NCBI GenBank assembly: GCA_035502095.1
Contig: DATJUX010000026.1
Coordinates: 371,682-435,681, forward strand
Reading direction: 5' to 3'
DNA length: 64,000 nucleotides
From: JAKANT01 sp035502095
GTDB taxonomy: Bacteria; Pseudomonadota; Gammaproteobacteria; Burkholderiales; Burkholderiaceae_F
Shown here piece after piece: positions 8,423 through 16,965 of this stretch. The position numbers and the translations under genes are program-made. Under the pieces are notes generated by a model that was not told where the DNA came from, did not search any database, and saw only the letters and a program-made list of their open reading frames with translations. Position 1 is the stretch's first letter. The number at the start of each line of letters is the position of its first letter.

Positions 8423-9138
8423 AGCTGGCGTTTCTCGTGCTGGCGCTTGCCAACCTGGCGCTCTTCGCGTGGCAGCAGGGTGTCTTCGGCGGGTTGCCCG
8501 ACACCGGTCGCGAGCCCGAGCGCGTGAACCGCCAGATCGAACCCGAACGCATCCGCGTGCTGACGCAGCCCGAGGTGCAGGCGCTGCGCCAGAAGGCGAA
8601 GGACGTGCCGCGCGAGGCGCCGCCGCCGTCGAGCGCGATCGCGCCGGGGACACCGATCGCCGCGGCCGACCTGCTCGGCGTGCCGTGCGTCGAGGTGGGC
8701 GACTTCACGGTCGAAAACGCGGGCCGGGTGCGACAGCGCCTGGAGGCGCTCGCGATCGGCGATCGTCTGAGCATGCGATCGGTCGAGGCGACGGGCTGGT
8801 TCATGGTCTACGTACCGCCCTTCAAGACCAAGGCTGAGGTGGATCGCCGTGCCGACGAACTGCGCAAGGCGGGCATCAAGGAGTTGCTCGTCATCGTCGA
8901 CAATTCGCCGATGCGCTACGGCATTGCGCTCGGGTCGTTCAAGGACCAGGACCTCGCGATCCGGCACGCTGCCGACCTCGAGCGACGGGGCATCAAGGGC
9001 GTGCGCGTCGCCGACAAACCTTCCAGCCTTCCGGTCACCCGTTTCCAGCTGCGCACGGTCGATGCGGCTGTCGCCGAAGGGCTGCGCGCGGTGCAGAAAG
9101 AGTTCAATGCGGCCCGCTTCCAGGCGTGCGCTGCTTAG
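8419..9138 (+). CDS. SPOR-domain protein with N-terminal membrane anchor
   Basis: A 239-residue protein starting at the GTG at 8419, which overlaps the coaX stop by 4 bp. The N-terminus KLAFLVLALANLALFAWQQG is a single membrane anchor. After a charged, Pro-containing linker the rest (from about residue 90) carries SPOR-like blocks: FTVENAGRVRQRLEAL, GWFMVYVPPFKTKAEVDRRA and YGIALGSFKDQDLAIRHAADL. SPOR domains bind glycan strands lacking stem peptides, typically at the septum. The birA-coaX-SPOR order recurs in betaproteobacteria. Its partner in division is not evident here. Confidence 0.88.
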   Translation: MKLAFLVLALANLALFAWQQGVFGGLPDTGREPERVNRQIEPERIRVLTQPEVQALRQKAKDVPREAPPPSSAIAPGTPIAAADLLGVPCVEVGDFTVENAGRVRQRLEALAIGDRLSMRSVEATGWFMVYVPPFKTKAEVDRRADELRKAGIKELLVIVDNSPMRYGIALGSFKDQDLAIRHAADLERRGIKGVRVADKPSSLPVTRFQLRTVDAAVAEGLRAVQKEFNAARFQACAA

Positions 9139-10120
9139 GCGCGTCGCTGCCGCGGCGAGGCCGGCGCGCGGCGGATGGGCGTGGGCACTCGCGCTGGTCG
9201 TGCTCGGTGTCATCGGGGTCGCGCGCTGGGTCGGGCCGGGCGAGGCTGGTCCGCCCGCGCCGCAGCCGGTGCAGCAGAGCGCCCCGTTGCTCGTCGGGGC
9301 ACTTGCATCGCCGTTCGGCGAGGGCAGCGCCCGCGCCGCGCCCGCACAGGAGCCCGATGGCGGCCGTATCGAGGCGCTGCGCGAGGCGTACCGCCGTGCT
9401 GGCGACCTGCAGGTGCTCTATGTGCAGTGGCGCGAGCGGCCCGAGGCGGATGCACGTTATCTCGCGTTCCGTGCCGCGCGCGATTGCGATCTGCTCCGCG
9501 CCGGCATCGTTCCGGAGGTCGACGTGCTGAGCGAGCGCCGGGGCGAACACGAGCGGCAGATGATGCGCGCCGGCGCGCGCTGCCGCGGTTTCCAGACCAC
9601 CCCGGCCCCGCCCGACGAGGTGCAACGCCTGGAACAGGAGGCCGCCGCGGCGGGCAGCCCGGCCGCGCAGATCGCGCTCATCGCGGACTCGTATGCCCAG
9701 CATCCGCTCGCCGAGACGGTGTCGACGCTGCGCAAGGGCCTCGCATCGCGCGATCCGCTCGCGTTCGACGAAGCGCGCGTGCTGCTGGCGATCAGCCGGC
9801 ACCAGCTCGAGATCGCCGGTGTCGCACCGACCGTGCTCGGCGACTTGCGCGTCATCGATGCGCGCGTGGTGGCAATCGATCTGGTCGGTTGCCGCCTCGG
9901 CAATCCCTGCGGACCCGGGCGCGGAATGCTCGCGATCGACTGCGACGGCAATGCGCCATGCGAGCGCGACGCGGAGGAGTGGTTGATACAGCTGGCTGGC
10001 CTGGGCGAGGACGAACGCCGCAGCGCGGAGGGGCTTGCCGAGCGCATGTTCGCCGCCTTTGGTCGCGGCGCGGTCGACGAGATCGTGCGCTTGCCCGCCG
10101 GCGCGCAGGCGATGCAGTAG
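9107..10120 (+). CDS. Membrane-anchored protein of unknown function
   Basis: A 337-residue protein from the ATG at 9107 (MRPASRRALLRRVAAAARPA), overlapping the SPOR gene by 32 bp in another frame. A basic N-terminus precedes one transmembrane helix (about residues 24-41), then a Pro/Ala linker, then a soluble domain containing several cysteines (ARDCDLL, GARCRGF, LVGCRLGNPCGPGRG, AIDCDGNAPCERD). The cysteine-rich C-terminal portion suggests disulfides in the periplasm. I do not recognise the family. Steady codon bias and continuity with the upstream operon support it as real. Confidence 0.75.
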   Translation: MRPASRRALLRRVAAAARPARGGWAWALALVVLGVIGVARWVGPGEAGPPAPQPVQQSAPLLVGALASPFGEGSARAAPAQEPDGGRIEALREAYRRAGDLQVLYVQWRERPEADARYLAFRAARDCDLLRAGIVPEVDVLSERRGEHERQMMRAGARCRGFQTTPAPPDEVQRLEQEAAAAGSPAAQIALIADSYAQHPLAETVSTLRKGLASRDPLAFDEARVLLAISRHQLEIAGVAPTVLGDLRVIDARVVAIDLVGCRLGNPCGPGRGMLAIDCDGNAPCERDAEEWLIQLAGLGEDERRSAEGLAERMFAAFGRGAVDEIVRLPAGAQAMQ

Positions 10121-10200
10121 AGGTCGCCAGAGGCACGCAATGCCGTGCTCGGTGAGCAGCCCGCCGGCTTCTCCTCCGGGGAGCGTCTCCCAATGAGGCT

Positions 10201-10312
10201 GGGAGACCAGCACGTCATTCCGACCCCGGGGTCGGGCCCCCAAGAAGAATCTCGGCCTTGCGCAAGGGCTCGAGATCCCTTGTCGCGTGTGCTCCTCGGG
10301 ATGAAACGCTGA
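10201..10312. repeat. Copy 1 of dispersed GTCATTC...GGGATGA intergenic repeat
   Basis: The 205-bp gap between two convergent genes contains GTCATTCCGACCCCGGGGTC at 10214, AAGAATCTCGG, then GAGATCCCTTGTCGCG and CTCGGGATGA. These words recur, in varying order and orientation, in the gaps at about 15790, 23715, 37120 and 38420. The inner CCGACCCCGGGGTCGG is itself a perfect palindrome that could fold into a hairpin between the convergent transcripts. Confidence 0.6.
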
Positions 10313-10325
10313 CGTTGCCGGTCCG

Positions 10326-10757
10326 CTAGAGAGGGCCGAGCGTCTCGGCCAGGTGCTGTTGCAACTCCTGCAAGCGGGCCCGCCGTGCGAGCAGCGTCGC
10401 AGCGGGTGTGTCGCGCTGGCGCGGACTCCAGACGCTCTGCGGGTAGAACGCATCGTCGCTGAAGCGCGGAATGACGTGCCAGTGGACGTGCGGCACGACA
10501 TTGCCCAGGCTCGCGAGGTTTATTTTGGTCGGAGAGAACAACCGGCGCTGCACTTCCTCGACCGCGAAGACGGTTTGCAGAAGGCGCATACGCGCGGCAC
10601 GATCGAGGTCCGTGACTTCCCGTACGTGCGCATTCACGATCACGCGCACGAAGCCCGGCAGGTCCGGATCCTCGACGAGGACGACGCGGAGGAGTTCGTT
10701 GCGAAGCGCAACGACGCCACCGTCCTCGGCACACAACGGGCAGGGTTGCATCGGCAC
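10326..10757 (-). CDS. HIT-family nucleotide hydrolase
   Basis: A 143-residue member of the histidine-triad superfamily, which hydrolyses nucleoside phosphoramidates or AMP-linked compounds. The triad is HVHWH at residues 90-94, preceded by NLASLGNVVPH. The N-terminus has CPLC (C6, C9), which may bind zinc as in related HIT proteins. It lies 75 bp downstream of the DUF3683 gene on the same strand and is probably in its transcript; this pairing is seen in other betaproteobacteria as far as I recall. Confidence 0.92.
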   Translation of the reverse strand: MPMQPCPLCAEDGGVVALRNELLRVVLVEDPDLPGFVRVIVNAHVREVTDLDRAARMRLLQTVFAVEEVQRRLFSPTKINLASLGNVVPHVHWHVIPRFSDDAFYPQSVWSPRQRDTPAATLLARRARLQELQQHLAETLGPL

Positions 10758-10832
10758 CCGGAATCCGCAATTTTCGGCTTCTGCGCCATTGTGCGCCCCG
10801 ATCGAAACGTGAGGAGCACGGCCCGCTGACCG

Positions 10833-13800
10833 TCACAGCAATACACGCTCGATGCCGCCTCGGTTGGCGCGCGCGACGTATTCCGGCAGCCAGTTCTCGC
10901 CCAGGACGCGTCGTGCGATCTCGACCACGATGTAGTCGGCGTCGGTGTTGGCATCGTCGTTGTAGCGCTTCAGGCCCTGCAGGCAGGACGGGCACGCGGT
11001 CAGCACCTTCACCGCGCCACTGAAGGCTTGGTTCGTCCCGTCGTCCGCTTCGGCGCGTGCCGGCTCGGCGCGCAGGCGCGCGGCCGCCTTGCGGATTTCC
11101 TCCTCCTTGCGGAAGCGCACCTGGGTGGCGATGTCCGGGCGTGCGACCGCGAAGGTTCCGCTTTCGCCGCAGCAGCGATCGTTCTTGGCGATCGGCACGC
11201 CGTCGGCGGTCCGCAGCAACGCGTTCACCGTCTTCAACGGGTCCTGCTGCTTCATCGGCGAGTGGCAGGGGTCGTGATACATGTAGCGCACGCCGGTGAT
11301 GCCCGAGAGCGCGACGCCGCGCTCGAGCAGGTACTCGTGGATGTCGAGGATGCGGCAGCCGGGGAAGATGTCCTCGAACTTGTAGTCGAGCAGCTGGTCG
11401 TAGCACGTGCCGCAGCTCACCACGACGGTCCTGATGTCGAGATAGTTGAGCGTGTTGGCGACGCGGTGGAACAACACGCGGTTGTCAGTCGTGATCTTGT
11501 CGGCGCGGTCGGCCTGGCCTGCGCCCCGCTGTGGGTAGCCGCAACAGAGGTAGCCCGGCGGAAGCACCGCCTGCACGCCGACATGCCACAACATCGCCTG
11601 CGTCGCGAGGCCGACCTGCGAAAACAGGCGCTCGCTGCCGCAGCCAGGGAAGTAGAACACCGCCTCCGCCTCGGCCGAGGTCTTCTGCGGATCGCGGATG
11701 ATCGGCACGTAGCGCGCGTCTTCGATGTCGAGCAGCGCGCGCGCCGTGCGCTTGGGCAGGTTGCCCGGCAGCTTCTTGTTGACGATGTGGATCACCTGCG
11801 CGCCGATGCGCGGCTTGCCGGTGGAGGCCGGCGGGCGACGTGCCTGGGAGCGGCCGAACGCACGCAGGACGCGCGCGCCGATCCGCTGCATGCGGTAGCC
11901 CCAGCCGATCATCAGCTTGCGCGCCAGGCGGATCGTCTCCGGATTGGTGGCGTTGAGGAAGAACATCGACGCCGCGAGCCCCGGGTTGAAGCGCTTCTTT
12001 CCCATGCGGCGCAGGAGATCGCGCATCGCCATGCTGACGTCGCCGAAATCGATGTCGACCGGGCACGGCGTGGCGCATTTGTGGCACACGGTGCAGTGCT
12101 CCGCGACGTCGGAGAACTCGTCCCAGTGCTTGAGGGAAACGCCGCGTCGCGTCTGTTCTTCGTAGAGAAACGCTTCGATGAGCAGCGACGTGGCGAGGAT
12201 CTTGTTGCGCGGTGAATAGAGCAGGTTGCCGCGCGGCACGTGAGTGGCGCAGACGGGCTTGCACTTGCCGCAGCGCAGGCAGTCCTTGATCGCGTCGGAG
12301 ATCGAGTTGATGTCCGACTGATGCATGATGAGCGACTCGTGGCCCATCAGCCCGAAGCTGGGCGTGTACGCGTTGGCGAGGTTGGCGCCCGGCAGCAGCT
12401 TGCCCTTGTTGAAGCGGCCCAGCGGATCGATGCGTTCCTTGTACTCGCGGAACGCGTGCATCTCCTCCGGCTCCAGGAACTCGAGCTTGGTGATGCCGAT
12501 GCCATGTTCGCCGGAGATGACGCCGCCGAGGCCGCGCGCGATCCGCATGATGCGCGCCACCGCGTTGTGCGCGGTGTTCAGCATCTCGTAGTCGTCGGAG
12601 TTCACCGGCACGTTGGTGTGCACGTTGCCGTCGCCGGCATGCATGTGCAGGGCGACGAACACGCGCCCGTGCAGCACCCGCCTGTGGATTGCATTGCATT
12701 CCGCGAGTACCGGCGCAAACGCCGTCCCGGAAAAGATGCGCTCGAGCGGCGCGCGCACCTCGGCCTTCCAGGAGACGCGCAGGGAGCGGTCCTGGAGGAG
12801 TTCGATGATTCTTCGGCCCCCTCCCTGACCCTCGCTCGCCTGCGGGGCAGGGTTGGGGAGGGGGGGCGCCATCGTATCGAAATTCTCCAGCAGATACGTC
12901 CAGCTCCGCCGCGTCGCTTCGATCAACTCGATCGCCTGCTCGACCCGATCGCCGAGGATCTCGGCGCGCGGCAGCCGGTCGAACTCGACATCGCCGGTCT
13001 TGCCCAGCGCAAACGGCGTCGCCACCCACGCCTGCAGCGCATCGAGCAGCGCCAGCTTGTTGCGGATCGACAGCTCGATGTTGATGCGCTCGATCGCGTC
13101 GGTATATTCGCCCAGCTTCTCGAGCGGAATGACGACGTCCTCGTTGAGCTTGAAGGCGTTGGTGTGCCTGGCAATCGCCGCGGTCTTGCTGCGATCGAGC
13201 CAGAACTTCTTGCGCGCCTCGGTGCTCACCGCCGTGAACCCCTCGCCGGCGCGCGCATTGGCGATGCGCACCACCTCGGAGGCGGCGCGCGCGACCGCCG
13301 CATCGTCGTGGCCGACGATGTCGCCGATCAGCACCATCTTCGGCAGCCCGCCGCGGCGCGACTTGGTCGTGTAGCCGACGGCGCGCAGGTAGCGCTCGTC
13401 GAGGTGCTCGAGACCGGCGAGGATCGCGCCGCCCGGCCGCGTATCGAGGAAGTCCTTGATCTCGACGATCGACGGCACCGCGTCGCGTGCGGTGCCGAAG
13501 AATTCGAGGCACACCGTGCGGATGTGCGCGGGCATCCGATGGAGAATCCAGCGCGCCGACGTGATGATCCCGTCGCAACCCTCCTTCTGCACGCCGGGCA
13601 GGCCGCCGAGGAATTTATCGGTGACGTCCTTGCCGAGCCCGACCTTGCGGAAGCTGCTGCCGGGGATCTCCAGCGTTTCGGTGCGCAGGATGTTCGCCTT
13701 GCCCGGATGCTCGCGCCCGTCGCGCCAGGTGAGCGCGAAGCGCGCCGTGGGCGCATCGTGGATCTTGCCGAGGTTGTGGCCGAGCCGCTGCACCTCGAGC

Positions 13801-14786
13801 CAGTTGCCCTCCGGGTCGACCATCAGCCAAGAGGCGAGGTTGTCGACCGCAGTGCCCCAGAGCACCGCCTTCTTTCCGCCCGCGTTCATCGCGATGTTGC
13901 CGCCGATGCAACTCGAGTCCGCCGAAGTCGGATCGACCGCGAACACGAGGCCCGCGGTATCCGCTGCATCGGCCACCCGCCGCGTCACGACGCCCGCGCC
14001 GGTGAAGATCGTCGGCACCGGGGCATCGAGGCCAGGCAGAGGCGCGGGCTCGACCCCGCTCATCGTTTCCAGCTTTTCCGTGTTGATCACGGCCGAGCGC
14101 GGCGTGAGCGGCACCGCGCCGCCGGTGTAGCCGGTACCGCCGCCGCGCGGAATCACCGTCAGGCCGAGTTCCGCGCACGCGTGCACGAGGAACGGCACTT
14201 CGACTTCGCGATCCGGCGCCAGGACGACGAACGGGTATTCAACGCGCCAGTCGGTGGCATCGGTGACGTGCGAGACGCGCGCGAACGCATCGAAGCGCAC
14301 GTTGTCGCGGCGTGTGTGTTTCGTGAAGAGCCGCAGCGCACGCTTGCGCAGATCCCAGGTGCTGCGGAACTGCTCGGAAAATGCAGTCACGCAGCGGCGT
14401 GCGACCGTGAGCAGGAAACTCACCTTGACGTCGCGCTCGACATCCGACGGATCGCGCCGCTTCTCGATTTCGCCGAGCCGGTGATGCAGGGCGTCGATCA
14501 GCAGGCCGCGCCGGCGCGGATTGTCGAGCAGGTCCTCCTGCAGGTAGGGATTGCGTTGCACGGCCCAGACGTCGCCAAGCACCTCGTAGAGCATGCGCGC
14601 CGAGCGCCCGGTACGCCGTTCCGCGCGCAGTTCCTCGACGACGTGCCACGCCTCCTCGCCGAGCAGGCGGAGCACGATTTCACGATCGGAAAACGACGTG
14701 TAGTTGTACGGAATCTCGCGCAGGCGAGGTGGTGCGTCGGAGTCGGTGGGGGTCTCGGCGGTGGAAGCAGGCAGGGCGGCGTTCAT
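10833..14786 (-). CDS. Giant FAD-linked / iron-sulfur oxidoreductase with DUF3683
   Basis: A 1317-residue respiratory-type 2-hydroxyacid dehydrogenase fusion. In order it has an N-terminal DUF3683 region (about 1-180), a VAO/GlcD-type FAD domain with PRGGGTGYTGG at 213-223, the FAD C-terminal cap with HMHAGDGNVHTN and GEHGIG, then two 4Fe-4S motifs (CLRCGKCKPVC and CTVCHKCATPC), and two CCG domains (GYLCCGYP and DRCCGESG). It thus combines GlcD-, GlcF- and GlpC-like parts in one chain, as in D-lactate and D-2-hydroxyglutarate dehydrogenases; the substrate cannot be told from sequence. A low-complexity segment at about residues 639-657 comes from an inserted repeat, listed separately. The HIT gene follows. 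Confidence 0.9.
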   Translation of the reverse strand: MNAALPASTAETPTDSDAPPRLREIPYNYTSFSDREIVLRLLGEEAWHVVEELRAERRTGRSARMLYEVLGDVWAVQRNPYLQEDLLDNPRRRGLLIDALHHRLGEIEKRRDPSDVERDVKVSFLLTVARRCVTAFSEQFRSTWDLRKRALRLFTKHTRRDNVRFDAFARVSHVTDATDWRVEYPFVVLAPDREVEVPFLVHACAELGLTVIPRGGGTGYTGGAVPLTPRSAVINTEKLETMSGVEPAPLPGLDAPVPTIFTGAGVVTRRVADAADTAGLVFAVDPTSADSSCIGGNIAMNAGGKKAVLWGTAVDNLASWLMVDPEGNWLEVQRLGHNLGKIHDAPTARFALTWRDGREHPGKANILRTETLEIPGSSFRKVGLGKDVTDKFLGGLPGVQKEGCDGIITSARWILHRMPAHIRTVCLEFFGTARDAVPSIVEIKDFLDTRPGGAILAGLEHLDERYLRAVGYTTKSRRGGLPKMVLIGDIVGHDDAAVARAASEVVRIANARAGEGFTAVSTEARKKFWLDRSKTAAIARHTNAFKLNEDVVIPLEKLGEYTDAIERINIELSIRNKLALLDALQAWVATPFALGKTGDVEFDRLPRAEILGDRVEQAIELIEATRRSWTYLLENFDTMAPPLPNPAPQASEGQGGGRRIIELLQDRSLRVSWKAEVRAPLERIFSGTAFAPVLAECNAIHRRVLHGRVFVALHMHAGDGNVHTNVPVNSDDYEMLNTAHNAVARIMRIARGLGGVISGEHGIGITKLEFLEPEEMHAFREYKERIDPLGRFNKGKLLPGANLANAYTPSFGLMGHESLIMHQSDINSISDAIKDCLRCGKCKPVCATHVPRGNLLYSPRNKILATSLLIEAFLYEEQTRRGVSLKHWDEFSDVAEHCTVCHKCATPCPVDIDFGDVSMAMRDLLRRMGKKRFNPGLAASMFFLNATNPETIRLARKLMIGWGYRMQRIGARVLRAFGRSQARRPPASTGKPRIGAQVIHIVNKKLPGNLPKRTARALLDIEDARYVPIIRDPQKTSAEAEAVFYFPGCGSERLFSQVGLATQAMLWHVGVQAVLPPGYLCCGYPQRGAGQADRADKITTDNRVLFHRVANTLNYLDIRTVVVSCGTCYDQLLDYKFEDIFPGCRILDIHEYLLERGVALSGITGVRYMYHDPCHSPMKQQDPLKTVNALLRTADGVPIAKNDRCCGESGTFAVARPDIATQVRFRKEEEIRKAAARLRAEPARAEADDGTNQAFSGAVKVLTACPSCLQGLKRYNDDANTDADYIVVEIARRVLGENWLPEYVARANRGGIERVLL
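12815..12870. repeat. Palindromic repeat inserted in frame within the DUF3683 gene
   Basis: The + strand reads CCCCCTCCCTGACCCTCGCT then GCGGGGCAGGGTTGGGGAGG, a GC-rich imperfect palindrome of the type usually found between genes. Here it lies inside the coding frame and encodes a PPLPNPAPQASEGQGGG linker (about residues 639-657) between the FAD-cap helix ending YLLENFD and the next helix IIELLQDRSLRVSW. The frame is kept on both sides. The composition contrasts sharply with the flanking conserved protein. Confidence 0.65.
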
Positions 14787-14922
14787 CGACAGCGGCGGGG
14801 CGCAGGCAGCGCTCGTGTCCAGTGTATCGGTTGCGCCGCTACCGAGGCCGCGGACCCCGAGGGACGCCGTTCGGGTGGCGAGATCCCGCCCCGTGCGCCG
14901 ACGCGAGTCGAAAAACCGCTGC

Positions 14923-15609
14923 TTACGCCTCGCGATCGAGCCACTTCCAGATCACGCCACCGACGACCGCGCCGACGATCGGTGCGACCCAGAACAGCCA
15001 TAGCTGCGCCAGCGCGCCGTTGGTGGCGAACAGCGCCACCCCGGTGGACCGGGCGGGATTGACGGAGGTGCCCGTCACGGGAATGGCGATCAGGTGGATC
15101 AACGTCAGCGCAAGGCCGATCGCGATCGGCGCAAAGCCCGCGGCGGCGCGCCTGCCCGTGCTGCCGAGGATCACCAGCAGGAAGAACATCGTCAGCACGA
15201 TCTCGATGATCAGCGCGGAGGAGAACCCGTACTTGCCGAGCGACCTTTCGCCGTAGCCGTTCGACGCGAAGCCGCCGGCTTCGAAGCCGGGCTTTCCCGT
15301 CGCGATCAGGTAAAGCACCACGGCGGCGGCGATCGCGCCGATCACTTGCGCGATGACATAGCCCAGTACGTCCTTCCACGCGAATCGCCCCGCGGTGGCG
15401 AGCCCGACCGTGACGGCCGGATTGAAGTGCCCGCCGGAGATCGGACCCACCGCGTAGGCCATGGTCAGCACCGTCAGTCCGAAAGCGAGCGCGATGCCCG
15501 CGAACCCGATCCCGTACTCGGGGAACGCGCCGGCGAAGATGGCGGATCCGCATCCCCCGAAGACGAGCCAGAACGTACCGAAGAATTCCGCTGCCAGCTT
15601 GTTGTTCAT
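14923..15609 (-). CDS. aqpZ: Aquaporin Z
   Basis: A 228-residue six-helix water channel. Both NPA boxes are present: GGHFNPAVTVG and SVNPARSTG. The filter residues of bacterial AqpZ are retained in IHLIAIPVTGTSVNPAR (His, Thr, Arg), which favours a strict water channel over a glycerol facilitator. The ATG at 15609 is preceded by GGGAGAAAGAAC, a good ribosome site; the open frame extending to 15861 runs through a repeat and is not coding. It is monocistronic, with a repeat-containing leader. Confidence 0.96.
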   Translation of the reverse strand: MNNKLAAEFFGTFWLVFGGCGSAIFAGAFPEYGIGFAGIALAFGLTVLTMAYAVGPISGGHFNPAVTVGLATAGRFAWKDVLGYVIAQVIGAIAAAVVLYLIATGKPGFEAGGFASNGYGERSLGKYGFSSALIIEIVLTMFFLLVILGSTGRRAAAGFAPIAIGLALTLIHLIAIPVTGTSVNPARSTGVALFATNGALAQLWLFWVAPIVGAVVGGVIWKWLDREA

Positions 15610-15693
15610 GTTCTTTCTCCCTTCGGGGGCGGGCGCGATTTGAGCGGCCCGAAGCAATCTGCGCAATCGCGCACTCGAGCCCGGTAGTGTTGT

Positions 15694-15768
15694 CACGCGC
15701 GGATTGCGTGGATTTGCGCGGATCAAAAGAATTGCCGCATCCGCGTTCATCCGCGTGGATCCGCGCCG
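15694..15768. repeat. CGCGGAT / ATCCGCG inverted-repeat element, copy A
   Basis: Three CGCGGAT-like units at 10-bp period (GCGCGGATTG, CGTGGATTTG, CGCGGAT) are followed after a short loop by three ATCCGCG units (CATCCGCGTT, CATCCGCGTG, GATCCGCG). The two halves are complementary, so the transcript would form a long imperfect hairpin. It lies in the 259-bp gap between srkA and aqpZ, upstream of aqpZ. A second copy is at 45896-45989. Just beyond it, at about 15790-15830, lies another copy of the GTCATTC/GGAATGAC repeat (CGCTCGGAATGACATCC). Confidence 0.7.
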
Positions 15769-15868
15769 GGGCCTTCTTCTCGAACGTCGAGATTCGTCGC
15801 CTGCGCCTCTCCTGCCGCTCGGAATGACATCCGGTGGTCGCACGCCACCCGATTCCGGCAACGATTGC

Positions 15869-16879
15869 TCAGACGACGAGCGGCGCCTCCTGCATGGCTG
15901 CGACCTGCTCGCGCAGTTCGAGGATGCGCGCTTCCCAATAGCGCGGAGTGTCGAACCACGGGAAGGCCGCGGGGAAAGCCGGGTCGTGCCAGCGGCGCGC
16001 GATCCAGGCCGAATAGTGGATCAGGCGCAACGTGCGCAGCGCCTCGACGAGATGCAGCTCCGCGCGGTCGAATTCGCGGAAGTCCTCGTAGCCCGCGATC
16101 ACGTCGGCCAGCTGCTCCTGCATCTCGGTGCGATCGCCGGAGAGCAGCATCCACAGGTCCTGCACGGCGGGCCCCATGCGACTGTCGTCGAAGTCGACGA
16201 AGTGCGGGCCGCTCGATTTGGCGCCTTCGGTCCACAGCACGTTGCCCTCGTGACAGTCGCCGTGCAGGCGCAGGCTGCGCACCGCGCCGGCGCGCCGGTA
16301 GCACGCCGCAACCCCGTCGAGCGCCTGCGCGACCACGCCGCGATAGACCTCGCGCACGTCGGGCGGCAGCCAGGAATGCGCGAGCAGGTACGTGCTCGGC
16401 TCGACGCCAAACGTCTGCACGTCGAGCAGGGGTCGTTCGACGTAGTCGCTGCGCGCGCCCACCGCGTGGATGCGCCCGATGAAGCGTCCAATCCACTCCC
16501 GCACGGAGCGATCGCCGAGTTCCGGCGCGCGGCCGCCCCGGCGTTCGAACACCGCGAAGCGGAAACCTTCGAAGCGATGCAGCGTGCGCCCGGCGGCCGC
16601 CAGCGCGGGCACGGCCGGAATCTCGGCCGCGTCGAGTTCGGCGACGAACCCATGCTCCTCCAGGATCTGCGCGTCGCTCCAGCGCTGCGGGCGGTAGAAC
16701 TTGGCGACGATGAACTTCGCGCCGCCGGGAAGCGGCTCGTCGAGCCCGACCTGGAACACGCGGTTCTCATAGCTGTTGAGCGCGAGCAGTTGCCCGGACG
16801 TGGCGAACCCGATCGAATCGATCGCATTCAGCACCACGTCCGGAGTCAGGCCGGCGAAAGGGGGCGCCTGGTCTTGCAT
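15869..16879 (-). CDS. srkA: Stress-response serine/threonine kinase SrkA (YihE/RdoA)
   Basis: A 336-residue kinase of the APH/choline-kinase fold; the E. coli homologue protects against stress-induced cell death. Visible motifs are the catalytic loop LHGDCHEGNVLW, the metal-binding FVDFDDSRMGPAVQDLW, and the N-terminal NSYENRVFQVGL block that replaces the usual P-loop. The start MQDQAPPFAGLTPD resembles the usual SrkA N-terminus. It is divergent from ilvA across 86 bp. Length matches the family. Confidence 0.94.
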   Translation of the reverse strand: MQDQAPPFAGLTPDVVLNAIDSIGFATSGQLLALNSYENRVFQVGLDEPLPGGAKFIVAKFYRPQRWSDAQILEEHGFVAELDAAEIPAVPALAAAGRTLHRFEGFRFAVFERRGGRAPELGDRSVREWIGRFIGRIHAVGARSDYVERPLLDVQTFGVEPSTYLLAHSWLPPDVREVYRGVVAQALDGVAACYRRAGAVRSLRLHGDCHEGNVLWTEGAKSSGPHFVDFDDSRMGPAVQDLWMLLSGDRTEMQEQLADVIAGYEDFREFDRAELHLVEALRTLRLIHYSAWIARRWHDPAFPAAFPWFDTPRYWEARILELREQVAAMQEAPLVV

Positions 16880-16965
16880 GGGCGAATGGTACGGGCACCT
16901 GAGCGAGCACCTGCGCTGGGTACACTGCGGCGCAAACGAGCCGAGACGAGGGAGAGGAAGGCGAG

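Noticed and set aside
6035..8653. 872-codon minus-strand open frame across birA-coaX
   Set aside because: Covers several well-supported genes on both strands; composition typical of a non-coding frame in GC-rich DNA.
12240..15062. 940-codon plus-strand open frame
   Set aside because: Antisense to the DUF3683 gene; Arg/His/Ala-rich with no recognisable domain. A high-GC shadow.
16880..16965. TACACT at 16921 as ilvA promoter
   Set aside because: A fair -10 but no matching -35 at 16-18 bp; mentioned under ilvA only.
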